A stretch of 27,057 nt of DNA from Bacillota bacterium. GTDB taxonomy: Bacteria; Bacillota; Clostridia; Lachnospirales; Lachnospiraceae. The stretch is taken from assembly GCA_023420935.1 (NCBI GenBank), contig JAEZUR010000110.1, positions 1 to 27,057 on the forward strand, in the 5' to 3' direction. Within the stretch, counting starts at the first letter, position 1, and each line of letters opens with the position of its first letter. The position numbers were made by a program, and so were the translations under genes. Below the pieces are notes generated by a model. That model saw only the letters and a program-made list of their open reading frames with translations. It was not told where the DNA came from and searched no databases. Of the stretch, positions 13,895-21,824 are shown piece after piece.

Positions 13895-14785
13895 ATGAAG
13901 AAATTTGTGAAATTCGCATTATGTACTTTAGCAGTTGCAGCATTTACAGTAGGATGTGGAACAAAAGATGTAGCAGAAGCACCAACCGTTACAGAAGAGA
14001 CAGCAGCAACTAGCGATGTGGTAGCAACCGATGATGCGGCATCCACTGATAATTCAGCAGAGGATACTTCTTTATCAGATATAAAAGCAAAAGGTGAACT
14101 TATTTTAGGGTTAGACGATGCATTTCCACCAATGGGATTTGAAAATGAGGATCTTGAAATTGTTGGATTCGATATTGATGTAGCAAAAGAAGTATGTAAG
14201 CGTATGGGTGTAGAATTAAAACTTCAACCTATTAGCTGGGATGCAAAAGAACAAGAATTAGCAACCAAAAATATAGATTGTATCTGGAATGGTATGAGTT
14301 ATAATCCAGAACGAGCAGAAACTATGACACTGTCAAAACCATATATGAAAAATACTCAGGTTGTTGTTGTGTTAGCAGATAGTTCCGTTAATACATTAGC
14401 TGATTTAGCAGGAAAGACTGTTGTAATACAAAATGGATCTACTGCAGCAGATGCTATGGATGCAAATCCTGATTTTACAAACTCATTAAAAGAATTAATC
14501 AAAGTTGATGATAATGTGCAAGCATTAATGGATCTAAAAGTATCCGGTTCCGATGCGGTTGCCATGGATGAGGTAGTAGCTCGTTACTATGCAAACAAAG
14601 AAGAAGGCGTTTATAAAGTATTGGATGAAACGTTAGCAGACGAAGATTATGTCATTGGATTTAGAAAAGGTGAGACTGCTCTTTGTGCAGAAGTAGAGAA
14701 ATATTTAGCAGAGATGAAAGCGGACGGAACTTTAGCCAAAATCGCAGAAACATGGTTTGGTAAAGACATTACAACCGTTCAATAA
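13895..14785 (+). CDS. Amino-acid ABC transporter substrate-binding lipoprotein
   Basis: This 296-residue extracellular solute-binding protein belongs to family 3 (SBP_bac_3). The signal segment KKFVKFALCTLAVAAFTVGC ends with Cys20, the lipid-anchored residue. A Thr/Ala/Asp-rich linker (~27-58) precedes the domain, which begins KGELILGLDDAFPPMGF. Family landmarks are VGFDIDVAKEV (~98), WNGMSYNPERAETM, TVVIQNGSTAADAM and a C-terminal LAKIAETWFGKD. These proteins capture polar amino acids and hand them to the permease. ATG 13895 is chosen: GGAGG at 13882-13886 is correctly spaced, whereas the upstream GTG frame start at 13868 has no ribosome site. First gene of a four-gene operon. Confidence 0.94.
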   Translation: MKKFVKFALCTLAVAAFTVGCGTKDVAEAPTVTEETAATSDVVATDDAASTDNSAEDTSLSDIKAKGELILGLDDAFPPMGFENEDLEIVGFDIDVAKEVCKRMGVELKLQPISWDAKEQELATKNIDCIWNGMSYNPERAETMTLSKPYMKNTQVVVVLADSSVNTLADLAGKTVVIQNGSTAADAMDANPDFTNSLKELIKVDDNVQALMDLKVSGSDAVAMDEVVARYYANKEEGVYKVLDETLADEDYVIGFRKGETALCAEVEKYLAEMKADGTLAKIAETWFGKDITTVQ

Positions 14786-14800
14786 TAGATAGGAGTTAAC

Positions 14801-15451
14801 ATGTCACAGGCGGCATTATTTAAATTATTTACACATATGTTAGACGCGTCCTTGGTTACAACGGAATTATTCTGTTTGACGTTATTATTTTCCCTACCAT
14901 TAGGATTGCTAATAGCATTAGGAAGAATGTCAAAACTATGGGTTATCAGCTATCCAATTCGATTTTACTTACTTATCATGAGAGGTACGCCGTTAATCCT
15001 TCAACTATTTTTCTTTTATTTTTTACCATATTATGTGGTTGGAACAACATTACCTAGATTCTGGGCTGCTGTGGTTGCCATGACTATTAATTATGCAGCT
15101 TATTTTGCAGAGATATACCGGTCAGGTATTAGTGCAATGCCAAAGGGGCAATATGAAGCCGCTACCGTACTTGGATTTAGTAAACAACAAACGTTTATTA
15201 AGATTATTCTTCCTCAGGTAATTAAGATTATTTTACCTCCTATGGGAAGTGAATTTATGACGTTAGTAAAAGATACAGCCCTTGTTACCGTGATTGGCGT
15301 TGCAGAAATTTATCAACTTGCAACTAATACAACTTCAAGAGCAGGTTCCTTAATACCTCTAATTATGGCAGGAGCATTTTACTTGATTATGAACAGTGTG
15401 GTATCAAAAGGTTTTGATATTGCAGAAAAGAAACTTAGTTATTATCGTTAG
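14801..15451 (+). CDS. Amino-acid ABC transporter permease
   Basis: This 216-residue membrane permease belongs to the HisM/GlnP (polar amino acid) type, with about five membrane helices. The family motif RGTPLILQLFFFYF is at ~62-75 and the ATPase-contact EAA loop is at ~128-147 (YEAATVLGFSKQQTFIKIIL), followed by LP. It lies 15 bp after the binding protein with AGGAG before the ATG. A single permease presumably homodimerises. Confidence 0.95.
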   Translation: MSQAALFKLFTHMLDASLVTTELFCLTLLFSLPLGLLIALGRMSKLWVISYPIRFYLLIMRGTPLILQLFFFYFLPYYVVGTTLPRFWAAVVAMTINYAAYFAEIYRSGISAMPKGQYEAATVLGFSKQQTFIKIILPQVIKIILPPMGSEFMTLVKDTALVTVIGVAEIYQLATNTTSRAGSLIPLIMAGAFYLIMNSVVSKGFDIAEKKLSYYR

Positions 15452-15463
15452 GAGGAAGACAAA

Positions 15464-16228
15464 GTGAGTATACTTACAGTTCGAAATCTGGAAAAAAGCT
15501 TTGGCTCCCTTCAGGTTTTAAAAGATATATCCCTCTCTGTGGAGAATGGAGAGATTATTTCCATTATAGGATCATCTGGTTCTGGCAAATCTACGCTTCT
15601 TAGATGTTTAAATCGTCTTGAGACAATTGATCGCGGAGAGATTACCATTGACGGAGAAGTTATGGTTGCCCCAGACGGCAATAAAGTAAAATATGCAGAA
15701 GAATCAATTCTGAAAGAAATTCGAATGAAAACAGGTTTAGTGTTTCAGAGCTTTCATTTATTCCCTCACTATACGGTACTTCGAAATGTTACAGAAGCTC
15801 CCATCTGTGTTGCCGGAATTCCGAAAAAAGAAGCAGAAGAAACTGCATACGAGTTATTAGAGAAGTTAGGACTAAAAGATAAGGCGGATGCATATCCGTA
15901 TCAATTATCTGGTGGACAATGCCAGCGTGTTTCTATCGCAAGAGCATTGGCACTAAAACCCAAAATACTATTCTTTGACGAGCCAACTTCTGCGTTAGAT
16001 CCAGAGTTAACTGGTGAAGTTCTAAAGGTGATTAAATCCTTAACTAGCTTAAATATAACAATGATTATTGTAACCCATGAGATGGCATTTGCAAAAGAAA
16101 TATCCAATCGTATTATCTTTATGGATAACGGCTATATTATAGAAGATGCAACACCTGAAGAAGTGTTTAATTCTGATAACGATAGAACGAAAGAATTTTT
16201 AGGTAAATTCCATGATGCTGTCAATTAA
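15464..16228 (+). CDS. Amino-acid ABC transporter ATP-binding protein
   Basis: This 254-residue ATPase is of the GlnQ/HisP type. Walker A GSSGSGKST (36-44), signature LSGGQCQRVSIARAL (~147-161), Walker B ILFFDEPTSALD (~167-178) and switch His in IIVTHEMAFA are all intact. The start codon is GTG at 15464 with GGAGG at 15451-15455, overlapping the permease stop region; no ATG is suitable. It energises uptake by the preceding permease and binding lipoprotein. Confidence 0.96.
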   Translation: MSILTVRNLEKSFGSLQVLKDISLSVENGEIISIIGSSGSGKSTLLRCLNRLETIDRGEITIDGEVMVAPDGNKVKYAEESILKEIRMKTGLVFQSFHLFPHYTVLRNVTEAPICVAGIPKKEAEETAYELLEKLGLKDKADAYPYQLSGGQCQRVSIARALALKPKILFFDEPTSALDPELTGEVLKVIKSLTSLNITMIIVTHEMAFAKEISNRIIFMDNGYIIEDATPEEVFNSDNDRTKEFLGKFHDAVN

Positions 16229-16251
16229 TTAGGAAAGATAGGATAAGAAGA

Positions 16252-17016
16252 ATGAATACCATGCAGACCTTAACAATTAAGAATATTGTAGTAGGAGAAG
16301 GAAGACCTAAGATTTGTGTACCCATTATTGGTAAAACAAAAGAAGAAATTCTTACAACTGCATTGGATGTAATGGATCATAGTCCTGATTTATTAGAATG
16401 GCGCGTGGATTTTTATGAAGAAGTGGAGAATCTAGAAAGTGTCAAAAATCTTCTAGAAAATCTTGCTACCATTGCAGACGAAGTTCCTATCATATTTACA
16501 TTCCGAAGTAAGGTAGAAGGTGGAGAACGAGAAATCTCATCCACTTACTACAAAGAATTAAACCAAGAAATAGCGAAAACAGGATTTGCAGAGCTCATAG
16601 ATGTTGAATTATTTCAAGAGAAAGCAGAAGAGTTAGTGAAAGAGATTCACCGCTTTGATACGAAAGTTATTATGTCAAACCATGATTTTCATAAAACTCC
16701 TGATGAGGAAGAACTACTCTTTCGTCTAGAAAAGATGAATCTATTAGGTGCAGACATTGCAAAGATAGCAGTTATGCCTACGTCACTAAAAGATGTACTT
16801 CGCCTCTTATCTGTAACGGAAGAAGCAAATACTTGTGGGATATCCTGTCCAATTGTAACCATGTCGATGTCAGAAAAAGGACTGATTAGTCGCTTGGCTG
16901 GTGAAATCTTTGGGTCGGTTATGACCTTTGGAACGGTTGGGAAAATATCGGCTCCGGGTCAGATACCAATTGAGGAGTTATTGGCTGTGCTTGATGTTGT
17001 ACATAAATATAAGTAA
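16252..17016 (+). CDS. aroD: Type I 3-dehydroquinate dehydratase
   Basis: This 254-residue class I dehydroquinase converts 3-dehydroquinate to 3-dehydroshikimate through a Schiff base. Catalytic residues are all visible: Glu49 and Arg51 in LLEWRVDF, His144 in MSNHDFHKTP, and the Schiff-base Lys171 in DIAKIAVMP. C-terminal substrate-loop residues are in SAPGQIPIEEL. It follows the ABC ATPase by 23 bp in the same direction with no terminator between, so it is probably the last gene of the transporter operon. No other shikimate-pathway gene is nearby. The operon end has no classical terminator; instead a long palindrome starts 52 bp later. Confidence 0.95.
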   Translation: MNTMQTLTIKNIVVGEGRPKICVPIIGKTKEEILTTALDVMDHSPDLLEWRVDFYEEVENLESVKNLLENLATIADEVPIIFTFRSKVEGGEREISSTYYKELNQEIAKTGFAELIDVELFQEKAEELVKEIHRFDTKVIMSNHDFHKTPDEEELLFRLEKMNLLGADIAKIAVMPTSLKDVLRLLSVTEEANTCGISCPIVTMSMSEKGLISRLAGEIFGSVMTFGTVGKISAPGQIPIEELLAVLDVVHKYK

Positions 17017-17068
17017 TGAAATGGGGTAGTCGTATGATATTGAGCGGCGCCCTTTTTCTTGTTGTGGG

Positions 17069-17271
17069 GTTTATCACAGTTAAGGATTTACAGAAATAAC
17101 GTGTAATTATGATTCAAACATAAGACGCGCTCTCGCTCGGATGTCGTCATAGCGGTACATAAGGTTGTGTCGGATAGAACGCCGCCACGACCTAAGTACC
17201 GATGGCGACATACGGTCTCTTAATGAATCATAATTACACGTTATTTCGTTGTAGTTATTGATGTGATAAAC
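17069..17271. repeat. Long imperfect palindrome 1 (cloverleaf-like inverted repeat)
   Basis: The structure is nested. The outer arms of 10 bp (17069-17078 / 17262-17271) enclose a perfect 24-bp arm pair (17093-17116 / 17224-17247). A central imperfect arm follows (~17138-17159 / 17196-17216), with a conserved-looking tip at 17168-17187. The arms meet the junction as GATTCA...TGAATC. The tip (TGTCGGATA, 4 nt, GCCGCCA) and an ACGGTCT just inside the right arm recur in the palindrome at 21565-21751. The inner part is more GC-rich than its flanks. It lies in the 3' region of the aroD operon. Nature unknown: RNA element, MITE-like element or cruciform. Confidence 0.75.
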
Positions 17272-17379
17272 AATTAAGATTATGAAGGCGCTGATACTAC
17301 GTTTTCGAAAAATAGCGTCATTGTATGAGATTAAATTTTATTATTTTTATTTCTAGTTGTTTAATATCTTTATCTTATT

Positions 17380-17553
17380 TTAATCATCATTCATTTTTTG
17401 CTCTTTCTCATCAAAGCCCATTTCTTTAAAGTGACTTTTCCCAATACCTTTTCCAATTGATTCATTAGTGCTTATCTCAAGTACTTTACTTATTACCGTA
17501 GTAAGTGCGACTAAAACGATAAGAATTAATAAAATAATTATTCCATTTGTCAT
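17380..17553 (-). CDS. 57-residue single-span membrane protein, unknown function
   Basis: The small open frame has its start at 17553 (ATG) and an AGAGG ribosome site nine bases upstream. The N-terminus MTNGIIILLILIVLVALTTV is one hydrophobic span. A polar cytoplasmic-type tail follows with GKGIGKSHFKEMGF and ends EQKMNDD. The composition (membrane helix, then charged tail) and the ribosome site support a real gene, but I recognise no family. It lies alone between two long palindromes. No convincing promoter or terminator was identified. Confidence 0.55.
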   Translation of the reverse strand: MTNGIIILLILIVLVALTTVISKVLEISTNESIGKGIGKSHFKEMGFDEKEQKMNDD

Positions 17554-17700
17554 TCTTCATTACCTCTCAAACATTATAAATTAAAAAAGCTAACTTTAAA
17601 TCAATAAGCATACAAATTCTCTGGTTTCATTTAAATATAACATTTTATGGTAATTTATTCAATAATACTAAAACGATAACACTTTTATAGCCGAAAACCA

Positions 17701-17863
17701 GCCAGAAGTTTAGGGCTTGATGTTCTCGTAATGCACTGTTTAGAAAACAATTCCCTGGATTTGTAAGACAGGAGTGTACTTTTATGTACAATCATGGCTT
17801 ACTAATCCAGGGAATTGTTTTCTAACCAGTGTGTGAGGGAACATCAAGCCCTAAATTTCTGGC
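17701..17863. repeat. Long imperfect palindrome 2 (single ~79-bp hairpin)
   Basis: Left arm 17701-17779 pairs with right arm 17786-17863 around a 6-nt loop (TTTTAT). Long perfect blocks include CCAGAA, TTTAGGGCTTGATGTTC and a block of about 20 bp around 17741-17760. Roughly a dozen mismatches are scattered along it. It starts ~20 bp past the stop of the leftward flavin-reductase gene and would fold in its 3' untranslated RNA. It shares no tip or junction motif with the palindromes at 17069 and 21565. No open reading frame or transposase remnant lies inside. Confidence 0.8.
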
Positions 17864-17883
17864 GTCCCTCAGTCGATAATTTT

Positions 17884-18390
17884 TTATCTTACCAAAACTT
17901 TTGTAATTTCCACAATATAAAGCGTATGATAATCATTTCCAGCGTAAAAATTAGTTGGAAGAGCATCATCCACAAAACATTCTTTATCGAAAGTTTGATT
18001 AAATAATTTTTTACAAATTAGTGTAGTTGTAGCTTCTTTAAAGTAAGGAGTTTCTTCATAGTTATCTAACGTTAAACCAGATTTGGAGATTTTATCTTCA
18101 TCCCTTCCAGAAACACTGCCTAGATAAGATAATGTTTTGCGATAGCTTGAATCTAACACGCATAGGGAGAATGTTTCTGAGGCATCAATGAATTCTTTTG
18201 TATAGCGCTGTGGACGTATTACTACAAATGCAACATCTTTTCCCCACATAACACCAAGACCACCCCAGGAAGCTGTCATTGTATTAACTTTATCATCCTT
18301 TTCGGCGGTTACAAGCATCCAGTCTTTACCGATTAAATCAAAGGCACTTCTTGTTAACTGGTTCGGTTTTATTTCTTTCAACTGATTCAT
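17884..18390 (-). CDS. Flavin reductase-like FMN-binding protein
   Basis: This 168-residue protein has the flavin reductase-like (split-barrel, DIM6/NTAB) pattern. The FMN-contacting stretch is MTASWGGLGVMWGKDVAFVVIRPQRYTKEFI (~38-68, given here in its family role), followed by the strand SFSLCVLDSS and the SGRDEDK loop. Such proteins bind FMN and reduce flavins or act as small oxidoreductases in anaerobes. AAGGAG lies seven bases before the ATG. It is monocistronic and divergent from the LacI-type gene. Its 3' end adjoins the long palindrome at 17701-17863. Substrate unknown. Confidence 0.88.
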   Translation of the reverse strand: MNQLKEIKPNQLTRSAFDLIGKDWMLVTAEKDDKVNTMTASWGGLGVMWGKDVAFVVIRPQRYTKEFIDASETFSLCVLDSSYRKTLSYLGSVSGRDEDKISKSGLTLDNYEETPYFKEATTTLICKKLFNQTFDKECFVDDALPTNFYAGNDYHTLYIVEITKVLVR

Positions 18391-18456
18391 TACAACACTC
18401 CTTTTTCATAGATTAGTTTTAATTTTATTATATGCAATATGATTAGTCAATTGATT

Positions 18457-18486
18457 TTGACAACCCAAGGCATATGATGATAAAAT
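18457..18486 (+). promoter_or_regulatory. Promoter of the LacI-type regulator gene
   Basis: Perfect -35 TTGACA (18457-18462), 18-bp spacer, -10 TAAAAT (18481-18486). This gives a leader of about 120 nt before the regulator start. Confidence 0.55.
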
Positions 18487-18612
18487 AGTATTATCAAATA
18501 GTGGTATTCATTATCGGCACTTAGAATCAAGATTATCAAATTTTAGGTGGTTGTTGCGCACCCTCTTAATAAAATCACCGGTTATAGCTAAAAAAAGGAA
18601 GAAGGCGATTGT

Positions 18613-19635
18613 ATGATTCGAATAAAAGATATAGCGGATAAAGCAGGGGTAAGTCCTACCACAGTTTCTAATGTTATTCATGGTAATACGAAACGTGTAT
18701 CAGCAAGTACCATTCAGAAGATACAGGATATATTGCAGGAGAGTAATTATGTACCTAGTATGGCTGCTAGGCTTCTTTCTCAAAGCAATTCGAATATCAT
18801 TGGAGTAATCATTGCTTATACCAAGAACAAAGCAAGAAAAGTTGTCCAAGATCCATTTATCAGCGAGATACTTGGTGCTCTAGAAGAAGACATTCGTAAT
18901 CGTGGTTATTTTATGATGCTTTATGCAGCAGAAGAGACAATTGATATCTTTAAACTTGCTTCCACGTGGAAAGTAGCAGGTTTAATTATTTTAGGGTTTC
19001 AAGAAAAAGATTGTGTGAACTTAAGAAAGCAAACGGATACACCGTTTGTAACAGTGGATAGTTATTTTGAAAAATTTAAAGATAAATTTATAAATGTTGG
19101 ACTTTCTGATTATGATGGTGGATACATTATGGGAAACTACCTTGTTGAAAATGGTCATACCAAAATATTGTTTTTATCGGATAATGATTTGGGCGTGGAT
19201 CATTGTCGGTTCGCAGGCTTTCAACATTCTCTGGCGGAAAGAAATATACCTTGCGATGACAGGAATCATGTTATATTGGAAAGGAACGATGATGATCGTA
19301 AGCAACAATTAGTCCGTTTGCTTGGAACATTTAAAAAGCATACAGCACTTTTTTTTGCCTCAGATTATTATGCTGTAGAATGTATTAATTATCTACAGGA
19401 ACAGGGAATTAAAGTGCCAGAAGATATTTCTGTTGTAGGATTTGATGATAATATTTTTGCTGAAACAGTTCGCCCAAAACTTACTACCATAAGACAGGAT
19501 GTTAGTAAAAAGGCAGAAGTAGTAATGGAGAATCTAAGTAATTTAATGGACGGCTGTGAGGATAAGATCATAGAGAAAGATAAAAAATTACCAGTGAAAC
19601 TAGTATGCCGTGATTCGGTGAAAAAAATAAATTAA
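18613..19635 (+). CDS. LacI-family transcriptional regulator
   Basis: This 340-residue regulator starts with a canonical LacI helix-turn-helix (IRIKDIADKAGVSPTTVSNVI, residues 2-22 in pieces) and hinge helix (YVPSMAARLL, ~49-58). A periplasmic-binding-protein-like sugar-sensing domain follows (~60-335, with IIGVIIAYT, PFVTVDSYF, GGYIMGNYL, ALFFASDYYAV, ISVVGFDDN). It precedes the glucosidase gene and is separated from it by a terminator. The two matching operators around the glucosidase promoter make it the likely repressor of that gene; the effector is presumably an alpha-glucoside or derived sugar (inference). Confidence 0.94.
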   Translation: MIRIKDIADKAGVSPTTVSNVIHGNTKRVSASTIQKIQDILQESNYVPSMAARLLSQSNSNIIGVIIAYTKNKARKVVQDPFISEILGALEEDIRNRGYFMMLYAAEETIDIFKLASTWKVAGLIILGFQEKDCVNLRKQTDTPFVTVDSYFEKFKDKFINVGLSDYDGGYIMGNYLVENGHTKILFLSDNDLGVDHCRFAGFQHSLAERNIPCDDRNHVILERNDDDRKQQLVRLLGTFKKHTALFFASDYYAVECINYLQEQGIKVPEDISVVGFDDNIFAETVRPKLTTIRQDVSKKAEVVMENLSNLMDGCEDKIIEKDKKLPVKLVCRDSVKKIN

Positions 19636-19671
19636 TATATCTATAAAAAATGTAGATAATAAGACATGCAC

Positions 19672-19731
19672 AAGAAACTGTGTGAATGAAACTAGTTCAG
19701 ATACTAGAAGTATTTCACACAGTTTCTTTTT
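19672..19731 (+). terminator. Intrinsic terminator after the LacI-type gene
   Basis: Perfect 15-bp outer stem (19672-19686 with 19714-19728), an inner CTAGT/ACTAG pair, then a T-rich tail. Confidence 0.9.
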
Positions 19732-19751
19732 ATTTTCTTAGTAAATTTGAT

Positions 19752-19825
19752 GGTTTTGTGCAAAACCTATTGTTTTTCTGAATATCATATGCTATGATGA
19801 CGGCATAAAGGTTTTGCGGAAAACC
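19752..19825 (+). promoter_or_regulatory. Glucosidase promoter flanked by two LacI-type operators
   Basis: Operator 1 is GGTTTTGTGCAAAACC (19752-19767) and operator 2 is GGTTTTGCGGAAAACC (19810-19825), 58 bp apart start to start. Between them lies a promoter: -35 TTGTTT (19770-19775), 17-bp spacer, extended TGC and -10 TATGAT (19793-19798). Transcription should start near 19805, so operator 2 covers the start region and operator 1 abuts the -35. This is the classic two-operator repression layout. Confidence 0.8.
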
Positions 19826-19866
19826 ATACGTATTTTAAGGAATATAAATTAGATAGGAGTCATGAT

Positions 19867-21540
19867 ATGAATAAAACATGGTGGAAAGAAAGCGTAGTAT
19901 ATCAAATATATCCTAGAAGTTTTATGGACAGCAATGGAGATGGAATTGGTGATATAAAAGGAATAACAAGTAAGTTAGAATATTTACAGGAGTTAGGTAT
20001 CGATGTTATATGGTTGTCTCCAGTTTATGAGTCACCAAATGATGACAATGGTTATGATATCAGTGATTACCAAAAAATAATGGACGAATTTGGTACCATG
20101 GATGAATTCGATGAAATGCTTGCCAAGGCACATCAATTAGGTATTAAAATAGTAATGGATCTCGTTGTAAATCATACATCAGATGAACACAAATGGTTTG
20201 TAGAGAGTAGAAAATCAAAGGATAATCCGTTTCGTGATTATTACATTTGGAAAGATGGAAAAGATGGCAGAGAGCCAAATAACTGGGGATCTTGTTTTGG
20301 CGGATCAGCTTGGCAATTTGATGATACAACTGGGATGTATTTTCTTCATTTATTTAGTAAAAAACAGCCCGATCTTAATTGGGATAACCCAAAGGTAAGA
20401 GATGAAGTATTTCAGATGATGAACTGGTGGTGTGAAAAAGGTATTGATGGATTCCGAATGGATGTAATAAGCATGATATCTAAGGTTCAAACATTTCCGG
20501 ATGGAGAAACCCATGGTGGACTCTATGGAGATTTCGGACCATATAGTATTCACGGACCGAATGTACATTATTATCTTAAAGAAATGAACCAAAAAGTATT
20601 ATCCCACTATGATGTAATGACCGTAGGGGAAACATCAGGAGTCACAGCAGAAGAAGCATTAAAATATGCGGGAGAAGATTCGGGTGAGCTAAATATGGTA
20701 TTTACATTTGAACATGTGGATCTAGGAGCTGGTAAGTTTGGAAAATGGACTGATGAAAAAGTAAAACTAACGGAACTGAAAAAAGTATTATCAAGATGGC
20801 AGGTTGAGTTAGAAGGTAAGGCATGGAATAGTTTATACTGGGATAATCATGATCAGCCACGTTGTGTATCTAGATTTGGAAATGACACAGAGTATCGAGA
20901 AGAATCAGCAAAAATGTTGGCTACCTGTCTTCACATGATGAAGGGCACACCATATATTTATCAAGGCGAAGAGATAGGTATGACCAATGTGAAATTTGAT
21001 GATTTAGCAGATTACAAAGATATTGAAAGTATCAATGCATTTCATGAATTGACGGGTCATAATTTAGTCAGCGAAGAGGATATGCATCGTTTTCTGAAGG
21101 CTAAGAGTAGAGATAATGCAAGAACTCCAATGCAATGGGATGAAAGTGAATATGCCGGATTCACAACGGGAACACCATGGATAAAGGTAAATCCAAACTA
21201 CATGACCATTAATGCAAAAGAAGCGCAAGCGAATCCAAATTCGGTATTCCATTATTATAAAAAGTTGATTGCACTGAGAAAACAGTATGAAGTAATTGTA
21301 TATGGAAAATATGAGCTTTTAATGCCAGAGAGTGAAGAGATGTTTACGTATACAAGAACATTGGGCAAGGAACATTTAATGGTGGTATGTAACTTTACAG
21401 ATCATGAAGTTACCTATCAGATTCCTAGTCAGTGGAAAGGAAAAGAGAAACAGGTGATTATTCATAATTATGATAATTTGGTTGAGGATGAGATGGTGTT
21501 GAAGGCTTATGAGGCTTTTGCTTGGTATTATGTAGATTAA
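19867..21540 (+). CDS. malL: GH13 alpha-glucosidase / oligo-1,6-glucosidase
   Basis: This 557-residue cytoplasmic glycoside hydrolase of family 13 (oligo-1,6-glucosidase type) starts at once with WWKESVVYQIYPRSF and the calcium-loop-like DSNGDGIGD. Conserved regions are DLVVNHTSDEH (~98-108), FRMDVI with nucleophile Asp199, VGET with acid/base Glu255, and NHDQPR with transition-state Asp329. The full C-terminal beta domain is present and there is no signal peptide. It hydrolyses alpha-1,6 or alpha-1,4 bonds of short malto/isomalto-oligosaccharides; Val200 next to the nucleophile is typical of alpha-1,6-active members. No sugar transporter is adjacent. AGGAG is seven bases before the ATG. Confidence 0.94.
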   Translation: MNKTWWKESVVYQIYPRSFMDSNGDGIGDIKGITSKLEYLQELGIDVIWLSPVYESPNDDNGYDISDYQKIMDEFGTMDEFDEMLAKAHQLGIKIVMDLVVNHTSDEHKWFVESRKSKDNPFRDYYIWKDGKDGREPNNWGSCFGGSAWQFDDTTGMYFLHLFSKKQPDLNWDNPKVRDEVFQMMNWWCEKGIDGFRMDVISMISKVQTFPDGETHGGLYGDFGPYSIHGPNVHYYLKEMNQKVLSHYDVMTVGETSGVTAEEALKYAGEDSGELNMVFTFEHVDLGAGKFGKWTDEKVKLTELKKVLSRWQVELEGKAWNSLYWDNHDQPRCVSRFGNDTEYREESAKMLATCLHMMKGTPYIYQGEEIGMTNVKFDDLADYKDIESINAFHELTGHNLVSEEDMHRFLKAKSRDNARTPMQWDESEYAGFTTGTPWIKVNPNYMTINAKEAQANPNSVFHYYKKLIALRKQYEVIVYGKYELLMPESEEMFTYTRTLGKEHLMVVCNFTDHEVTYQIPSQWKGKEKQVIIHNYDNLVEDEMVLKAYEAFAWYYVD

Positions 21541-21564
21541 AGTGAGTTTAGGCAAGGTAGTGGT

Positions 21565-21751
21565 CATGAATATGGTTGCATATGGATTCATTTGGTCGCC
21601 TTACCTTCCTAGGCATGGTCGCTTTCGAGCCTCAAAGCATAGTGAAAATGTCGCATAAGCAGGCGCCATGTTCACTTGAGTCTCGAGTCGACCAAATACG
21701 CCGTCGTCAGACGGTCTGACCAAGCTGAATCCATATGCAACCATATTCATG
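21565..21751. repeat. Long imperfect palindrome 3 (cloverleaf-like, related to palindrome 1)
   Basis: A perfect 26-bp outer stem (21565-21590 / 21726-21751) closes a multibranch region. TTTGGTC pairs with GACCAAG. A small left hairpin GCCT/AGGC, a long central arm (~21615-21650 / 21662-21697) and a right hairpin CCGTC-GTCA-GACGG follow. Outer arms meet the junction as GATTCA...TGAATC. The central tip is TGTCGCATA, 4 nt, GGCGCCA (21649-21668), matching palindrome 1 with the same spacing. ACGGTCT (21711-21717) also matches. It is located 24 bp after the glucosidase stop. It is not a tRNA: no T-loop or anticodon arm of the right size. Confidence 0.75.
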
Positions 21752-21824
21752 CTTCTAGGTTGTCGATAGTATGGTATAAATAAAAGTAACAATAAATATT
21801 TTATAAATAACCTAAAACGCAATT

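Noticed and set aside
13843..14046. Leftward frame over the binding-protein signal sequence
   Set aside because: Antisense shadow of the Ala/Thr-rich linker; repetitive Ser/Ala/Val composition reflects the opposite strand.
17034..17099. 21-codon hydrophobic frame (MILSGALFLVVGFITVKDLQK) after aroD
   Set aside because: It could be a microprotein, but there is only a weak GGGG-type ribosome site, and it overlaps the arm of palindrome 1, which explains the sequence equally well.
21565..21751. tRNA or integron attC site
   Set aside because: The cloverleaf-like layout has arms of the wrong sizes for a tRNA, and no GTTRRRY/RYYYAAC boxes or integrase are seen.
21601..21822. 73-codon leftward frame inside palindrome 3
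   Set aside because: It lies within the inverted repeat arms and has no ribosome site; open by chance in a more GC-rich stretch.
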